Below are positions 15,565 through 26,573 of a stretch of DNA of 64,000 nt, one piece after another. Source of the DNA: Eutrigla gurnardus (Eukaryota > Chordata > Actinopteri > Perciformes > Triglidae). Both the position numbers and the translations under genes were made by a program. Numbering within the stretch: the first letter of the stretch is position 1; every line of letters starts with the position of its first letter. The notes beneath the pieces were generated by a model. That model saw only the letters and a program-made list of their open reading frames with translations, did no database searches and was not told where the DNA came from. Location: assembly GCA_963514095.1 (NCBI GenBank), contig OY741276.1, positions 15,814,959 through 15,878,958 on the forward strand, in the 5' to 3' direction.

Positions 15565-16398
15565 AGGGATAGTTCGGAATTTTTCCAAGTGAGCCGGTGT
15601 GTTCGAGACGTCTGGAGACGTTTTCAAGAAATTTCATTCAGTTCTTCTAGTTGCCGAGTTCGCTTATGCTATGGCTAGCGCAAGTCAACGGTTCTTAGCT
15701 AGACGGACATTAAAACAGTCTTGCCAACTCCACAGTGCACCCGAGGCAAATCCATTGTAACGGCAGACTATCAATGTACATATGTGTTGATAGAATGTTT
15801 GAAATAAAACCAACCTTGCATTTTTAAGGATTTATGTCTCAGCAGCAGCAGCAGCGTGTCATACTTCCTAGTAGGCTATGGCAGCGGCGGAGTGATATCA
15901 CCTAGCACGTGGCCGTGGACTGCCTGGTGTTTGAGTGAGCTCCGAGGGCTTTTCACCCAGGTCTGAGGGCATGAGTCCTGACAATTCGTCCCGGTTTCGA
16001 TTGCCTATTTACGGGAAGTATTTCGGGCGGCGCGTCTTAGAGTTTTGAGTCCGACGGAGCAAAGTAAAGTTCCGCTGCTGCTGAGAAACTAGTTCCTCAA
16101 AAAATGGATGATTCATGCGATGCAAGGTTAGTTTTGTTTCAAATATCATTCTATCAACACAGATATGTACATCGACAGTCTAGTGTTTTAATTGATTTGC
16201 CTCGGGTGCACTGTGGAGTGGACAAGACTGTTTTAATGCCCGTCTAGCTAAGAACCGTTGACTTTCGCTAGCAATAGCATAAGCGAACTCTGCAACTAGA
16301 AGTACTGAATTAAATTTCTTGAAAACGTCTCCAGACGTCTCGAACACACCGGCTCACTTGGAAAATAGGTCTTATGTCCAAAATTCCGAACTATCCAT
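15565..16398. mobile_element. 834-bp foldback MITE in TTAA site (T2/Kolobok-like)
   Basis: The left arm 15565-15821 and right arm 16120-16398 are long imperfect inverted repeats of about 260-280 bp. The right arm has an extra 17-bp block near its outer end. A second inverted patch, TCTCAGCAGCAGC at 15837 against GCTGCTGCTGAGA near 16073, extends the symmetry inward. Both ends abut TTAA (15561-15564 and 16399-16402). The left edge reads TTAAAGGGA, which fits the TTAAAGGRR signature recalled for Xenopus T2-type MITEs mobilised by Kolobok transposases; the right edge has one mismatch. piggyBac also targets TTAA but usually has CCYT termini. No transposase frame is present, so it is non-autonomous. 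Confidence 0.85.
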
Positions 16399-16402
16399 TT
16401 AA

Positions 16403-18286
16403 TTGAGAATGCGGTTTAAGTGAAGGTGAATATAATGTTGGAGGAGACGGCTTTGGAAGTCTTCTGTTGGGAGAATGTCTGTTCACTTTGAGATACAAGT
16501 TGTTTGAAGTTAGTTTGCAATGAGTTGAATATTTCCCCATTTCTGAGCCCGGACATGATCTGTTTCAAGGGCAACGGTCACTCAGGTGTGACAAGATGCA
16601 CGATCTGCTTTGGAGCTGCACTGTCCGCTGTGTGTGTTACATTTATGTGAGTGTTTTCTAGGCATTGTGGTCGGGACAGGCGCTCTGTGTGATGTGTGTG
16701 TGTGTGTGTGTGTGTGTGCATGTGTAGGGGGGGTAGTTGGTCAGACACAGTGACGTCCAAGATAGATCTCTCTCTCAGCCATGCTGGAGACAGAGGAGCT
16801 GCTCTGCTGCGTCTCCGGGGAAGCTTCTAGTGTGTCTCTGAACGTGGTGGCGGCACGTTGGGTAACCAGATCACGACACACACAGCGCTAAAAAGCTAAC
16901 AGTCTGGACTCAAAAAGCATCTGTGGTCAATACTTTCTCTCTTCCCTTTCTCTCACTTCCTTATCTCTGTTTCCTCCTTCAGCATCAGGGTCGCTGCCGC
17001 ACGCCACACATGAGGCACAGAGGAGATAAAGGAAAGGAAAAAGTGGATTCCCATTTTTATCAGTACAAAAACTTGAGGTTCCTCTTCATGCACAGATGGA
17101 CCCTCAACACATTTTAATTGTAAACTTTTACATTCGAGATGTAATCAGCCATTATACAAATATGTCTTTAAAAATGACATTCACATACAATGAATGTCCA
17201 TTCTCGAGTAATGAATATGTGTAAGCGGTTGGAATTTAATATTTAATATTTGTTTACAGTTATTAATCCATTACTGGATGAGAATGAGGCTGTGGCAGAC
17301 GGGCGAACTTTCAACCGCTGGAAGTATCGCCGTTGTTTTCTCTGTGAAAGATGCTGCAAAACATTACCGTCCATCCTAACCTTTGGGTAAACTTTCTGCA
17401 AAATGCTTTCGACCCTGAAAAAAACAGCATCTAATTGTGTGAAGTATCCACTGAGAGGCCTCGGCTGCACTAAACTGGGGCGGACTCAATCCGAAGAAGC
17501 TTGCCGATGGGTATACCATGTCTGTATATGGTATGGCTGCTTGTTGACCGCTCCTGCAAGGTTAATAATTGTTCCAATAAAGTGGATTGAGTTAAAAAAA
17601 GGAGGGTGAAACAGAGCGTAAGCAATGAAATGAGTGTAACTAATTAGTTTGGATAAGTAATAATTAATTGTAGAGCATAGTTCTGGGCTGCAAACATTTT
17701 CTAGCGGGGGCTTTGCAAATTAATATCTACCGATGGTAATTATGTCCCTCGGGCAATGGCAACCAGCATTATCATGTGAATTTCATTGATGACGGTTATT
17801 ATCTTTAGTAATGTTCCTAAAATGAGGAAATGTAATCTAATAGCCTCAGGTGTGTCCTCTGGGTGTTTTTATGAGAATGGGGGTGCCTTGATAGAGCTTC
17901 CACCTTGTGCGGGTCTGAATTCAGTCTCAATGCACTCTAGTCTTGGTTTTGACCTCGTCTTGGCTTAGGTTGTCTTCAATCCAGCTGGCAAGAAGCGATC
18001 GTTTAGCTTCCTACACGACAATCACAAATAAACACAAATCATTCCATCATCCAACGATGATTCCAAGCTGTTTTACAATCTCTCTTCATATTTTCTAATC
18101 CATCTACTCCCCTCTCTGTATTCTATACTTTGTCACTAAGTGAAAAGCTTGATACCATCTCAAATGATGACATTTGTCATATACGGTGGCTCTGAGGGCT
18201 CAAACATAAAGGCTTTTGACAAGTGCAAAAACACGGAAAATGGCACCTATTTCGAAAACGTAATGATGGACAAAAGTTGTGGAGTC
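16403..18286. other. non-coding stretch, no gene recognised
   Basis: No gene recognised. It contains the TG tract at 16693-16718 and then AT-rich sequence. Open frames at 16923-17117, 17403-17609 and 17786-17968 (+) and 17243-17470 (-) show no recognisable domain. Confidence 0.55.
16693..16718. repeat. (TG)n microsatellite
   Basis: Thirteen uninterrupted TG units. Confidence 0.95.
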
Positions 18287-18289
18287 ATT

Positions 18290-19252
18290 GGGCCCTAGTT
18301 TCGTGGCGCAGCGCAGGGCGGCGCAGGGTGGCGCAGGGTGGCAGAGCCGGCGTAATGCAAGTTTCGACCCGCGCAGCCTTGCGCACGGTCAGTTTGGCAG
18401 TTTGGTGGATCGACTGCGCCAAGATGGGTGTTGCGGCGCAGCAGGGGGAGGCGTCACAGATTCAGCTTGGCCCAGCGGAAGTTTCATGGCAAAAAGCCTT
18501 GCCGAGACTTCGCCGAAAGCCCGCCAGCTCCAACCTAGTCTACTCTTGGCGTAAGGTGCAAGGCGCAAATAAAGTCCATTCATTCAAGGCGAATTACAGC
18601 TGGCGGAGTGGAAGTTTGGCTGACGGCGCGCAGTGCGTACACGTCACCGAGACCTCACAGGCAGGTTTCCACAGTTCCAGGCACATTTAAATGCAATAAA
18701 TAATCACAACAAACACTATTTAATGCAACTAATTGAATCAGCATGTGAATTTATATCTATATAGATTGTCCCGTCACATCTGACGTCAGATCAAAGCACG
18801 CATAACGGAAACTCAGCCTCTCGGACCAAAACATCTCCCATTCTCTCTCCTGTTTTTTATAATATCGGCATTGTTATTATTATGATACGCATGCACAGCG
18901 TGTGATGCGCGTGGTGGGAGCGCCGGCGCTGCTTCTGTCATCGGGTTGTCAAGTGACGGAACTTGCACTGAACCTCCCCTAATGCATTAAAGGTGAGGAG
19001 AGGAGCTCATTTGATTGGTGAAGATCTGAATCGGCTGTATTAATCCCAGTCCACGCCTCGTCTCCTCCTCGTCTCCCACTCACGCCTTCTTCTCCTCCGT
19101 CTTTCCCACTTGCGCGGGTGGGCAAGACGGGAGGTGTGCCTGCGCTAGCCTGCGCGGTGCACGAAACTTGCAATGTCCAGGCGGACACACCCCGTCGGCG
19201 TGGCGCACGTGCGCTGCACGCTGACTACGCCTAGTCTACGAAACTAGGACCC
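18290..19252. mobile_element. 963-bp GC-rich non-autonomous DNA transposon
   Basis: The ends are 15-bp inverted repeats: GGGCCCTAGTTTCGT at 18290-18304 and the complement of GGGTCCTAGTTTCGT at 19238-19252, with one mismatch. Both ends are flanked by ATT (18287-18289 and 19253-19255), a possible 3-bp target duplication. A subterminal inverted pair, ATGCAAGTTTCG at 18355-18366 and its near-complement at 19162-19172, extends the symmetry. The outer 350-400 bp on each side are rich in GCGC/GGCGCA words and CpG, unlike the AT-rich flanks, while the middle (about 18690-18880) is AT-rich. The termini resemble those I recall for ISL2EU/IS4EU or Harbinger-like elements. The frames inside (18223-18690, 18279-18554 and a minus-strand one) look incidental. 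No transposase is visible. Confidence 0.8.
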
Positions 19253-19437
19253 ATTGTGTGAAGGTGCTTGGCATGAGGTGAGGTCATATTCACTTTTAAA
19301 AGTGCAACAACAAAGAAAAACACGGACTTCATGTGGAAAGTCCTCCTGCCTACAGTCCAGGCAATTCCAGATTTCAAGGTTATTTGCAAAACAGACCTTC
19401 TAAATTGACCATCAGAGATTTGCATTCATTCATTATA

Positions 19438-19440
<3 letters not shown>

Positions 19441-19506
<66 letters not shown>
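19441..19506. repeat. (AT)n microsatellite
   Basis: Sixty-six bases of uninterrupted AT alternation. Confidence 0.98.
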
Positions 19507-19510
<4 letters not shown>

Positions 19511-19620
19511 TCCATCCTTCACATCTCTATACGTATATGTGGTGTTGTTCAGATATAAAATCACTGGTATGGAGCAGTAAAGTAGCTGAGAAGTTCAAGT
19601 AATCACCTCATTGGAGAGGA

Positions 19621-19650
19621 TGTTTATCGGCTACCAACATATTTATACAG
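19621..19650 (+). repeat. 30-bp exact direct repeat, copy 1
   Basis: A 30-base string beginning TGTTTATCGG and ending TTTATACAG occurs here and identically at 20906-20935. The flanks of the two copies do not match. Confidence 0.9.
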
Positions 19651-20905
19651 CGGCATGCCATATTATTGGAAGAGGAGCTATATTTACTGCACAGCTCAGC
19701 ATAATGTATCCCTATGGAGTATAAAACATTCATTCCACCATGCGTATCCCAAAGCGTAAGATCACACTAATGGCACCGGCAGATCAGGGTTACACACCTC
19801 CCACCTCCACTTAAGAGGATAAATCATCCATCCCTTCCCTTTTAAAATGGACAGAAAATGTATTGTTCCATACACTCTGCCTCATAGCCCCAACAAATGA
19901 AGAAGACAGTATCAGCGTGAGTCCCGGGCCAGACTCACAACAACGTATTGATGTTCTCCCCCCTTCACCCTCTAAGTGAGTATAAGGTATCCACAAGCTC
20001 CAAGGTTGGCGCCAGCCTCTGTCTTTTATGCACCGCAAACCAGAATTAATTGCAAATCAATCGAACAAAGTACAACTGATCAGTAAACCAATTAGTAATT
20101 TTAGCTCTTTGTCTAGGTTTAGCTTTCCTCTGGCTTCTATTGCCTTGTGTGTTTAAAAAAAAATCATATTTCTTATACAAATAGTGACTTTTGTATTGTA
20201 AAGTACATTTACTGGAATGCATACTATCGGATGCTGGTTCATACAGATCGGCACACACACAGAAACTTTTTTTACTTTTCCATTTAGTCTTTTATAGTGT
20301 GCAAATAAGGACCCTTGTCATGGGCTACCACATTAATCAAATAAAATCCTTCCTCCCCAAAAGCGTTTCTATTTTTTTAAAATTTTTGTCCAACAATTTA
20401 TCATATAACATAAGGGTTACAAGACATTTCTAAGACATTTCGATATGAACATCCCCATCCATCCCCGCCTAGCCTACATCTCCATGACTAATAAATGATA
20501 CAAACAAAAAAGATGCAAAAATACAGTATAAAGAGGTAAGTTGGTGTGTAATAAATACAAAATAATACTAAACAAAAAAAGGCTACAGACTTAATCAGTT
20601 GACATTTGCTGTTTGTGATTTGAGATATTTTCAAAATCAAGTCTTGGTGTCCTGAGAGTGTGAATATGACTTGATCTAGTCCTCAAATGACAGGGTGTGA
20701 CCGTTGTCCATCGCCTCAGTCAGGTGAATCCACAGCTTACTGAAAACCTGTCATCATGAAACCATGAATCTTATCTATCTTGTGTATTTTAAGGTTAATA
20801 CTCAACATACATAGGGCCCCATAAACATTTTAAATTGTTCAAGACACAGTACACTGGATACTCGCCTGAGCCCAAAAACGACCCCTGATGATAAACAAAT
20901 TGCTC
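19651..20905. other. sequence between 30-bp direct repeats, no gene recognised
   Basis: 1255 bp of AT-rich DNA with only short open frames and no terminal inverted repeats that I can see. It may be an insertion or one end of an old duplication. Nothing inside identifies it. Confidence 0.5.
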
Positions 20906-20935
20906 TGTTTATCGGCTACCAACATATTTATACAG
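20906..20935 (+). repeat. 30-bp exact direct repeat, copy 2
   Basis: Identical to 19621-19650. It lies about 90 bp upstream of the 28-bp minisatellite array. Confidence 0.9.
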
Positions 20936-21026
20936 TAAATCAGAAGAAGAAGAAGAATCACACTCATTCCTGCTGCTACATGATATTAACAATACGAGTG
21001 TATGAGCATGTTGGTTCATTTTTCCC

Positions 21027-22230
21027 CACTCAGAGCACTGGTCTATCGTGGCCTCACTCGGGGCACCGGTCTATCGTGTCCTCTTTCAGAGCACTGGCCT
21101 ATCCTGACCTCACTCAGAGCACTGGTCTATCCTGACCTCACTCAGAGCACCGGTCTATCGTGGCCTCACTCGGGGGACCGGCCTATCGTGTCCTCAATCA
21201 GAGCACTGGTCTATCGTGGCCTCACTTGGGGCACCGGCCTATCGTGTCCTCACTCAGAGCACTGGTCTGTCCTGACCTCACCCAGAGCACTGGTCTATCG
21301 TGGCCTCACTCTGGGCACCGGTCTATCGTGTCCTCACTCAGAGCACCGGTCTATTGTGGCCTCACTTGGGGCACCGGCCTATCGTGTCCTCACTCAGAGC
21401 ACTGGTCTATCCTGACCTCACTCAGAGCCCTGGTCTATCTTGACCTCACTCAGAGCACTGGTCTATCCTGACCTCACTCAGGGCACCGGTCTATTGTGTC
21501 CTCACTCAGAGCACCGGTCTATCGTGGCCTCACTTGGGGCACCGGTCTATCGTGTCCTCACTCAGAGTAGCGGTCTATCGTGGCCTCACTCGGGGCACCG
21601 GCCTATCGTGTCCTCATTCAGAGCACTGGTCTATCCTGACCTCACTCAGAGCACTGGTCTATCCTGACCTCACTCAGAGCACCAGTCTCTCGTGGCCTCA
21701 CTCGGGGCACCGGCCAATCGTGTCCTCAATCAGAGCACTGGTCTATCGTGGCCTCACTTGGGGCACCGGCCTATCGTGTCCTCACTCAGAGCACTGGTCT
21801 GTCCTGACCTCACTCAGAGCACTGGTCTATCGTGGCCTCACTCTGGGCACCGGTCTATCGTGTCCTCACTCAGAGCACCGGTCTATTGTGGCCTCACTTG
21901 GGGCACTGGCCTATCGTGTCCTCACTCAGAGCACTGGTCTATCCTGACCTCACTCAGAGCACTGGTCTATCTTGACCTCACTCAGAGCACTGGTCTATCC
22001 TGACCTCACTCAGGGCACCGGTCTATTGTGTCCTCACTCAGAGCACCGGTCTATCGTGGCCTCACTTGGGGCACCGGTCTATCGTGTCCTCACTCAGAGT
22101 AGCGGTCTATCGTGGCCTCACTCGGGGCACCGGCCTATCGTGTCCTCATTCAGAGCACTGGTCTATCCTGACCCCACTCAGGGCACCGGTCTGTTGTGGC
22201 CTCACTCAGGGCAGTGGCCTATCATGACCT
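21027..22230 (+). repeat. 28-bp minisatellite, 43 units, with 532-bp higher-order repeat
   Basis: The unit starts CACTCAGAGCACTGGTCTAT and is 28 bp long. Unit starts at 21027, 21111, 21139 and 22203 are all in phase, so 1204 bp holds 43 units without net insertion or deletion. Three unit types alternate, distinguished by CTGACCT, GTGGCCT or GTGTCCT before the next CACTC. A 532-bp block (19 units) is repeated: the stretch from about 21027 recurs near-identically from 21559, and a third partial copy starts near 22087 (variant CAGAGTAGCGG at about 21563 and 22095). Because 28 is not divisible by 3, the peptide period is 28 residues. Several overlapping plus-strand frames stay open for up to 137 codons, ending only where the TGA of the CTGACCT type falls in frame. 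There is no sign of translation. Confidence 0.97.
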
Positions 22231-22732
22231 TGAGGGTCTAATTTGATTCCATTTAAGCATACCACACATGTTTTACTTGTAAGCCTTTCTCCTATGTCTC
22301 CATTCTTGCTTAGAAAGCATGACTACCACCTTAATATATCACATCACAATGGCGTCCAATCACCAAAGACCCTCTTATTATTATGCATTATGCAATAAAT
22401 TATTGGTCACTGAAAAATATGTCTCTCCTGATAAAAATCAGCAATTGGATGTGCCAGTTGGCAATGTTGGAAACCGGAGAACGAGACATAAATAGGCACA
22501 GTCATGGAAGTAAACCTACTTCCCCTTAAGAATATATCATGGATGAAACGATTTCGAAAAAAGTGTCTGCACAGGTGTCTCTACTAAATCAATTAGATAA
22601 CTACTGTCTGACTGATTCTACTCCAGTTTTAGTTTCCTAATATTTTGGGTTGTCAATGTTTTTTTTTAAATTGCATTCAAATGTCCTTTTGTAATATGTT
22701 TCATTTACACTTTCTCTCTTTTTTTTTCTTTT

Positions 22733-22785
22733 ATGTAAAGCCATTTGAATTGCCTTGTTGCTCCATGAATAAACTTGCCTTGCTC
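22733..22785 (+). mobile_element. L2-like LINE 3' tail fragment
   Basis: The order tgtaaagccatttgaattgcc ... aataaacttgccttgct resembles the 3' UTR end of teleost L2/Maui LINEs, where a 'taaagcactttgaat' block precedes 'ataaacttgccttgcc' (recalled). Only the last 50 or so bases are recognisable. Confidence 0.5.
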
Positions 22786-24054
22786 AGTCGGTAACAAACA
22801 TAAAGAGGGTCTGCACCGAGCTGTCACATACTGACAGACTGAACATGATATCCAGGAATGTGGGGATGCGATGTGTGTTTAGTATTTATTAATCCCTCGG
22901 CCAAACTGCAAGTCAAATTGGAGCTACTGAATGAGAGATGGCTCTGATAATGATGACAGAGGAATTACATGTCTGGCAGTCTTATCAGGCAGCCAAGTAT
23001 ATCCCATGTCAGTTGTTTGTGCCGACACCGGGCACAGTCAGAACTCAAAGTATTTATGTTGTCATGCTTCGACGGAAAATCGCCTCCCAATCTTGCCTCG
23101 CTTTTCCTCCAGCGTAATAATCCCTAATTTCGATGTGTGCAGCATCTCAGTTTTTTTTCTGGGCATTTACTCAGCAGAAGGGTGTAATATCAACATGGTG
23201 GGAGGATAGAAGAATACAAGAGCTATAACACATTCATCACCAGTAATTTCCCTTTGACAGTTGATAAGTAATTTTCATGTCCATTCAGAGTTGAACCAGA
23301 GCTGCGATTAGGACCGGGAATGATAAGGACTGTGATAATGCCTACTTTCCAGTCCTCATTCCACAAATCCATTTGATTGCCATTGACCACTGGCTGTGTC
23401 ATAGAAGCAGCCTACAGAAATACAGCTCTTAGAGCAAGTATAGATTCATCTCTTTGGATGTAATTTTCCTATCTGCTGAGGTTATATTTATCTTTATTTA
23501 TTTATCTTTTTGTTTACCTTCTCTGCTTCAACAACAAAGACAGTAAATTGTTCTCTTTAATTGATTCAGTCTATTGTCTGCCTTACACACTCTACAAAAA
23601 GTACATACTCTAACATAGGATGTGTTTAAATATTTATAGTACACAACCTTATACAATACATGAAATTGGCCTAATTTACTGGTAATAAATTGAAGTTGGA
23701 AGACCAGTTCCATGCTTATGGGGTTCACTATGAAAAGACTGAGGGTCTCATCTGCATAGGTTTAGACTCACATGGCTTCAGGGATGGCAGCGTTGGCTGG
23801 TCGGTCTACTACTTCAGTTGGACTGTAATAATGAAATATTCCAGTCAAATATTGCAAATTTGCCACATAACCCGTGAAAAATCTCTACATCCTCATGATG
23901 GGTTTAAACAAACATTTTTTCAGACATTCTTGTTCTGAAGAAGATAAATCCAACTGACTCCTGTGATCTCTCAGTGTTTTCTGTCGAGACACCATGAGGT
24001 TGACATTTACGATTTGTTAAATGAATAATAGATAGGTTGATAAGTAATTTGGTT

Positions 24055-24170
24055 CAAATATTAATGTTCCTCACAGGGTGAATTGTAATCACTTTGATGG
24101 TCATCATCAGGCCAAAAATAAATTTAGCATGAACATATTTGCATGCTAGCATTTAGCCCAGTTCCTCCTA
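24055..24170 (+). repeat. interspersed repeat family B, fragment
   Basis: The wording 'atgttcctcacagggtgaat', 'gtaatcactttgatggtc' and 'catcatcaggcc' followed by 'gcatgctagcattta' matches, from memory, an abundant unclassified teleost repeat. A second diverged member may lie at 54318-54450. The assignment rests on recall rather than internal alignment. Confidence 0.4.
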
Positions 24171-24499
24171 TAAGCCAGTCAGAGCTGTGTGCATGGCTTT
24201 AGACTCTCCCACATACAAAATCAATAGCTGGGGCAATAAAAGGCTGATGTTTGTTGTGAATGGGACCTGATGTTGCAGACTGACGGCGCTCGCTAAGTTA
24301 TAGAGACTGAAAGTGTCCACTGTCCACCTGCACTACAGGGGGAATTTGAGAAAGGTTTATCAATGCCTGACGTGTTTAAAAAAAAATAGATAATAGATAG
24401 AAAAAACAAACCCAAACTTTTCTGTACTACTAATCTGTACAAATTATGCAACAAGAAACTAACAGCTTCCTGGTGTGTAGGATGATGGCTTTATCAGAA

Positions 24500-25020
24500 G
24501 GTGACAACATCCTTGTTCTGAAAAGTGGGCGACCCCTTTGGTTGCACAAATAAGTCCCATTGTATGTCAAATCTATTAGAAAATGACTATTCATACTCGA
24601 TCTGTTACCTTAAACATTGAGTTTATGGTCTTAATTGCTAGTTTCAAGTCTTCTTCGGACAGCACAAGGTCAGTAAATGATGGTCCCCTTACTGTATTAT
24701 AGACAAAAAAAGCAGTGTGTTTTGTAGGGCGTGTCTACCTTGTGATTGACGGGTCCCTACCACGGCGCCATGTGGTCTGGCAGTTATGTTAAGTCTTGGA
24801 AGTCTTAGAAAGTTAACCCATTCAGTGTGTTTTCAGTTCATGAAAGTTAATCGTAATATTTTGAAAAATGTCTTATCTATAATTTGGTTGTAGCTAGCTC
24901 CGCCCTCGTCCAAAATAACGCGATGGTGGTGGCCAAAAAGCTGACTCAAGGTGTCAAAACTGTAGTCCATTAACAAATGGGTGACTACATCCACTTCTTA
25001 TAGATAGTTTATGGTCAGAA
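24500..25020 (+). repeat. interspersed repeat family A, longer copy
   Basis: Reads 'gggcgaccccttt', 'aagtcccattgtatgt', 'tttatggtct...ctagtttcaagtcttcttc', 'gggcgtgtctaccttgtgattgacgggt', 'gtagctagctccgccctcg' and then 'gggtgactacatccacttctta'. The middle is shared with 7370-7510 in the same orientation. The block order fits a composite repeat that I recall as common in percomorphs. Its superfamily is unknown, there is no coding capacity, and I could not define termini. Confidence 0.65.
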
Positions 25021-25490
25021 CTCAACTGTGCAGCCGGAGCAGAGTAATTGAATGAAGAGATCAGCTCACTCTTGCTGAGGCTCCGTGAGGACGCCATTAA
25101 AAGGTACTTGTGCAAAAGGTGACTAAATGTGATCGACAGACATGACTTTGGTTCTTGGTCTGCTTTAAATTAGCTTATTTGAGAATCATAGAGAAAAAAA
25201 ACATGGTCAAGGCCACTAAATGACATTCAGACTGTTATTCAGGTAAAGTGAAATAAAGAAGGAGTCACTTTTAAGTACATTTTAAGGCTGCCTAGATTAA
25301 ATGTTTGACTGAGAGCTGAAGGATTACTCCATTTGCTGATGTAACACCTATATGGCTATATTCTTCACTGTTGCATTAGATCATTTGGCTGTTTCTTAGT
25401 ACAGAATACAGAAAGAAAACAGTGCTGCCTGCAAGAGAGGTGCGACAAGAAATGAAAACAATTTAATGATTAACCAACCGTAGCAGGATG

Positions 25491-25491
<1 letters not shown>

Positions 25492-25566
<75 letters not shown>
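25492..25566. repeat. (CA)n microsatellite
   Basis: Seventy-five bases of uninterrupted CA alternation. Confidence 0.98.
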
Positions 25567-25568
<2 letters not shown>

Positions 25569-26345
25569 AGGTAGTGTGCGAAAGATATCTTTATCATTTT
25601 TTTCTAAGACTGTAAGAATGGAGAGAAACTTTACCAAAACAACCATTGCTTATCTTACAGCAGGCATCAATCAATGTCTGACATTATTTATACACGATTC
25701 CCACACTGGTAATAATTGTGATATGATTCTGATTAAAGTGGGATTTGAAATTCAAGGTGATTACAAATGCTATAAACCATGCCTTTATGTAGCTTTGCTG
25801 GTTCTTAATGATAACATTCCAGCATATGTATGCATGATAGTGCGTGCTGAGATAAGAGTATTTGCGCCCAGACAACCTGCTGTTTGCACAGGTAGGAGAA
25901 AAAAAACCCTGTATTACTTGACAAACACATTTGGGACAAAGAACCCAGTCAAAAAATAAAAAAATTCCCAGGGTCTTGTGACACATTACCGTGAGATTTC
26001 TTTTGATTCATTATCACATACAACCTAGATTGACAGTGATGAACTGGCAGGTGTTACTTTCTAATATTTTGTAGTGTATGTGTAAGGTAGCCTAGTGTTG
26101 CTCTACCCCCAGCATGGACCTATCAGAAGATATAAATCAGTAGGCGGGAATTAGATTTCCATGTGCAGGCCCAATGTAAATATACTAAGAGAGGACGTGT
26201 CCATGGCGATCCAAGGTGTGGATCTGGAGAAATGCTCGACAGGGGGGACTCTGACAGCATCAAACAGGAAGACAGTCGCTGGGTTTGGCACTTTATGATC
26301 CCAGGGTGCAGAGGATGTGTCTCAGCTGACACGTTGTGATCTTAT
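25567..26345. other. non-coding stretch, no gene recognised
   Basis: Opposed open frames at 25576-25959 (+, 127 codons) and 25684-25986 (-, 100 codons) overlap. Neither has a recognisable domain, and overlap on both strands argues for chance. Confidence 0.5.
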
Positions 26346-26573
26346 GGAGTTGGAGTTGGATTGCTCCAGAGACAAAAGGATGGCAGATTAATACCAATTG
26401 CATATGCTTCACTTATGCTCAACAACACTGAACAAGGAAACCGTACCACTTCTGATCTCAAATTACTTTGCGTTAACTCAGTGACTGAGAAGAAGAATTT
26501 CACCAACCCTGTCTCCACTAAAATTAGGAGGGATATGTCTGTATTGTCTCCTGGATTAGGGTTGCATTTTTAA
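26346..26573 (+). pseudogene. Ty3/Gypsy-type RNase H domain remnant
   Basis: One frame begins GVGVGLLQRQKDGR and continues through IPIAYASLMLNNTEQ and TTSDLKLLCVNSVTEKKNF. This follows the known order of the RNase H domain that trails reverse transcriptase in Ty3/Gypsy and related LTR retrotransposons: G..LSQ..DG...PI.YASR.L...E..Y...E.E.LA....EKF. Several normally conserved residues are changed, and the similarity stops near 26500, before a stop at 26571-26573. No reverse transcriptase, integrase or LTR is visible adjacent. This is an isolated, decayed fragment of pol and cannot be functional. A Bel/Pao or other LTR-element source is possible. Confidence 0.7.

Larger units (their letters stand above)
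22235..24499. other. mostly non-coding; LINE tail and repeat fragment inside
   Basis: No gene. A GC-richer, low-repeat block at 22850-23210 could be regulatory and also holds an unrecognised 92-codon frame (22931-23209). The rest is AT-rich. The LINE tail and the family B fragment are listed separately. Confidence 0.5.

Noticed and set aside
18223..18690. 155-codon plus-strand frame as a protein
   Set aside because: Most of it lies inside the GC-rich DNA transposon at 18290-19252, and its Arg/Ala/Gly-rich composition follows from GCGC repeats.
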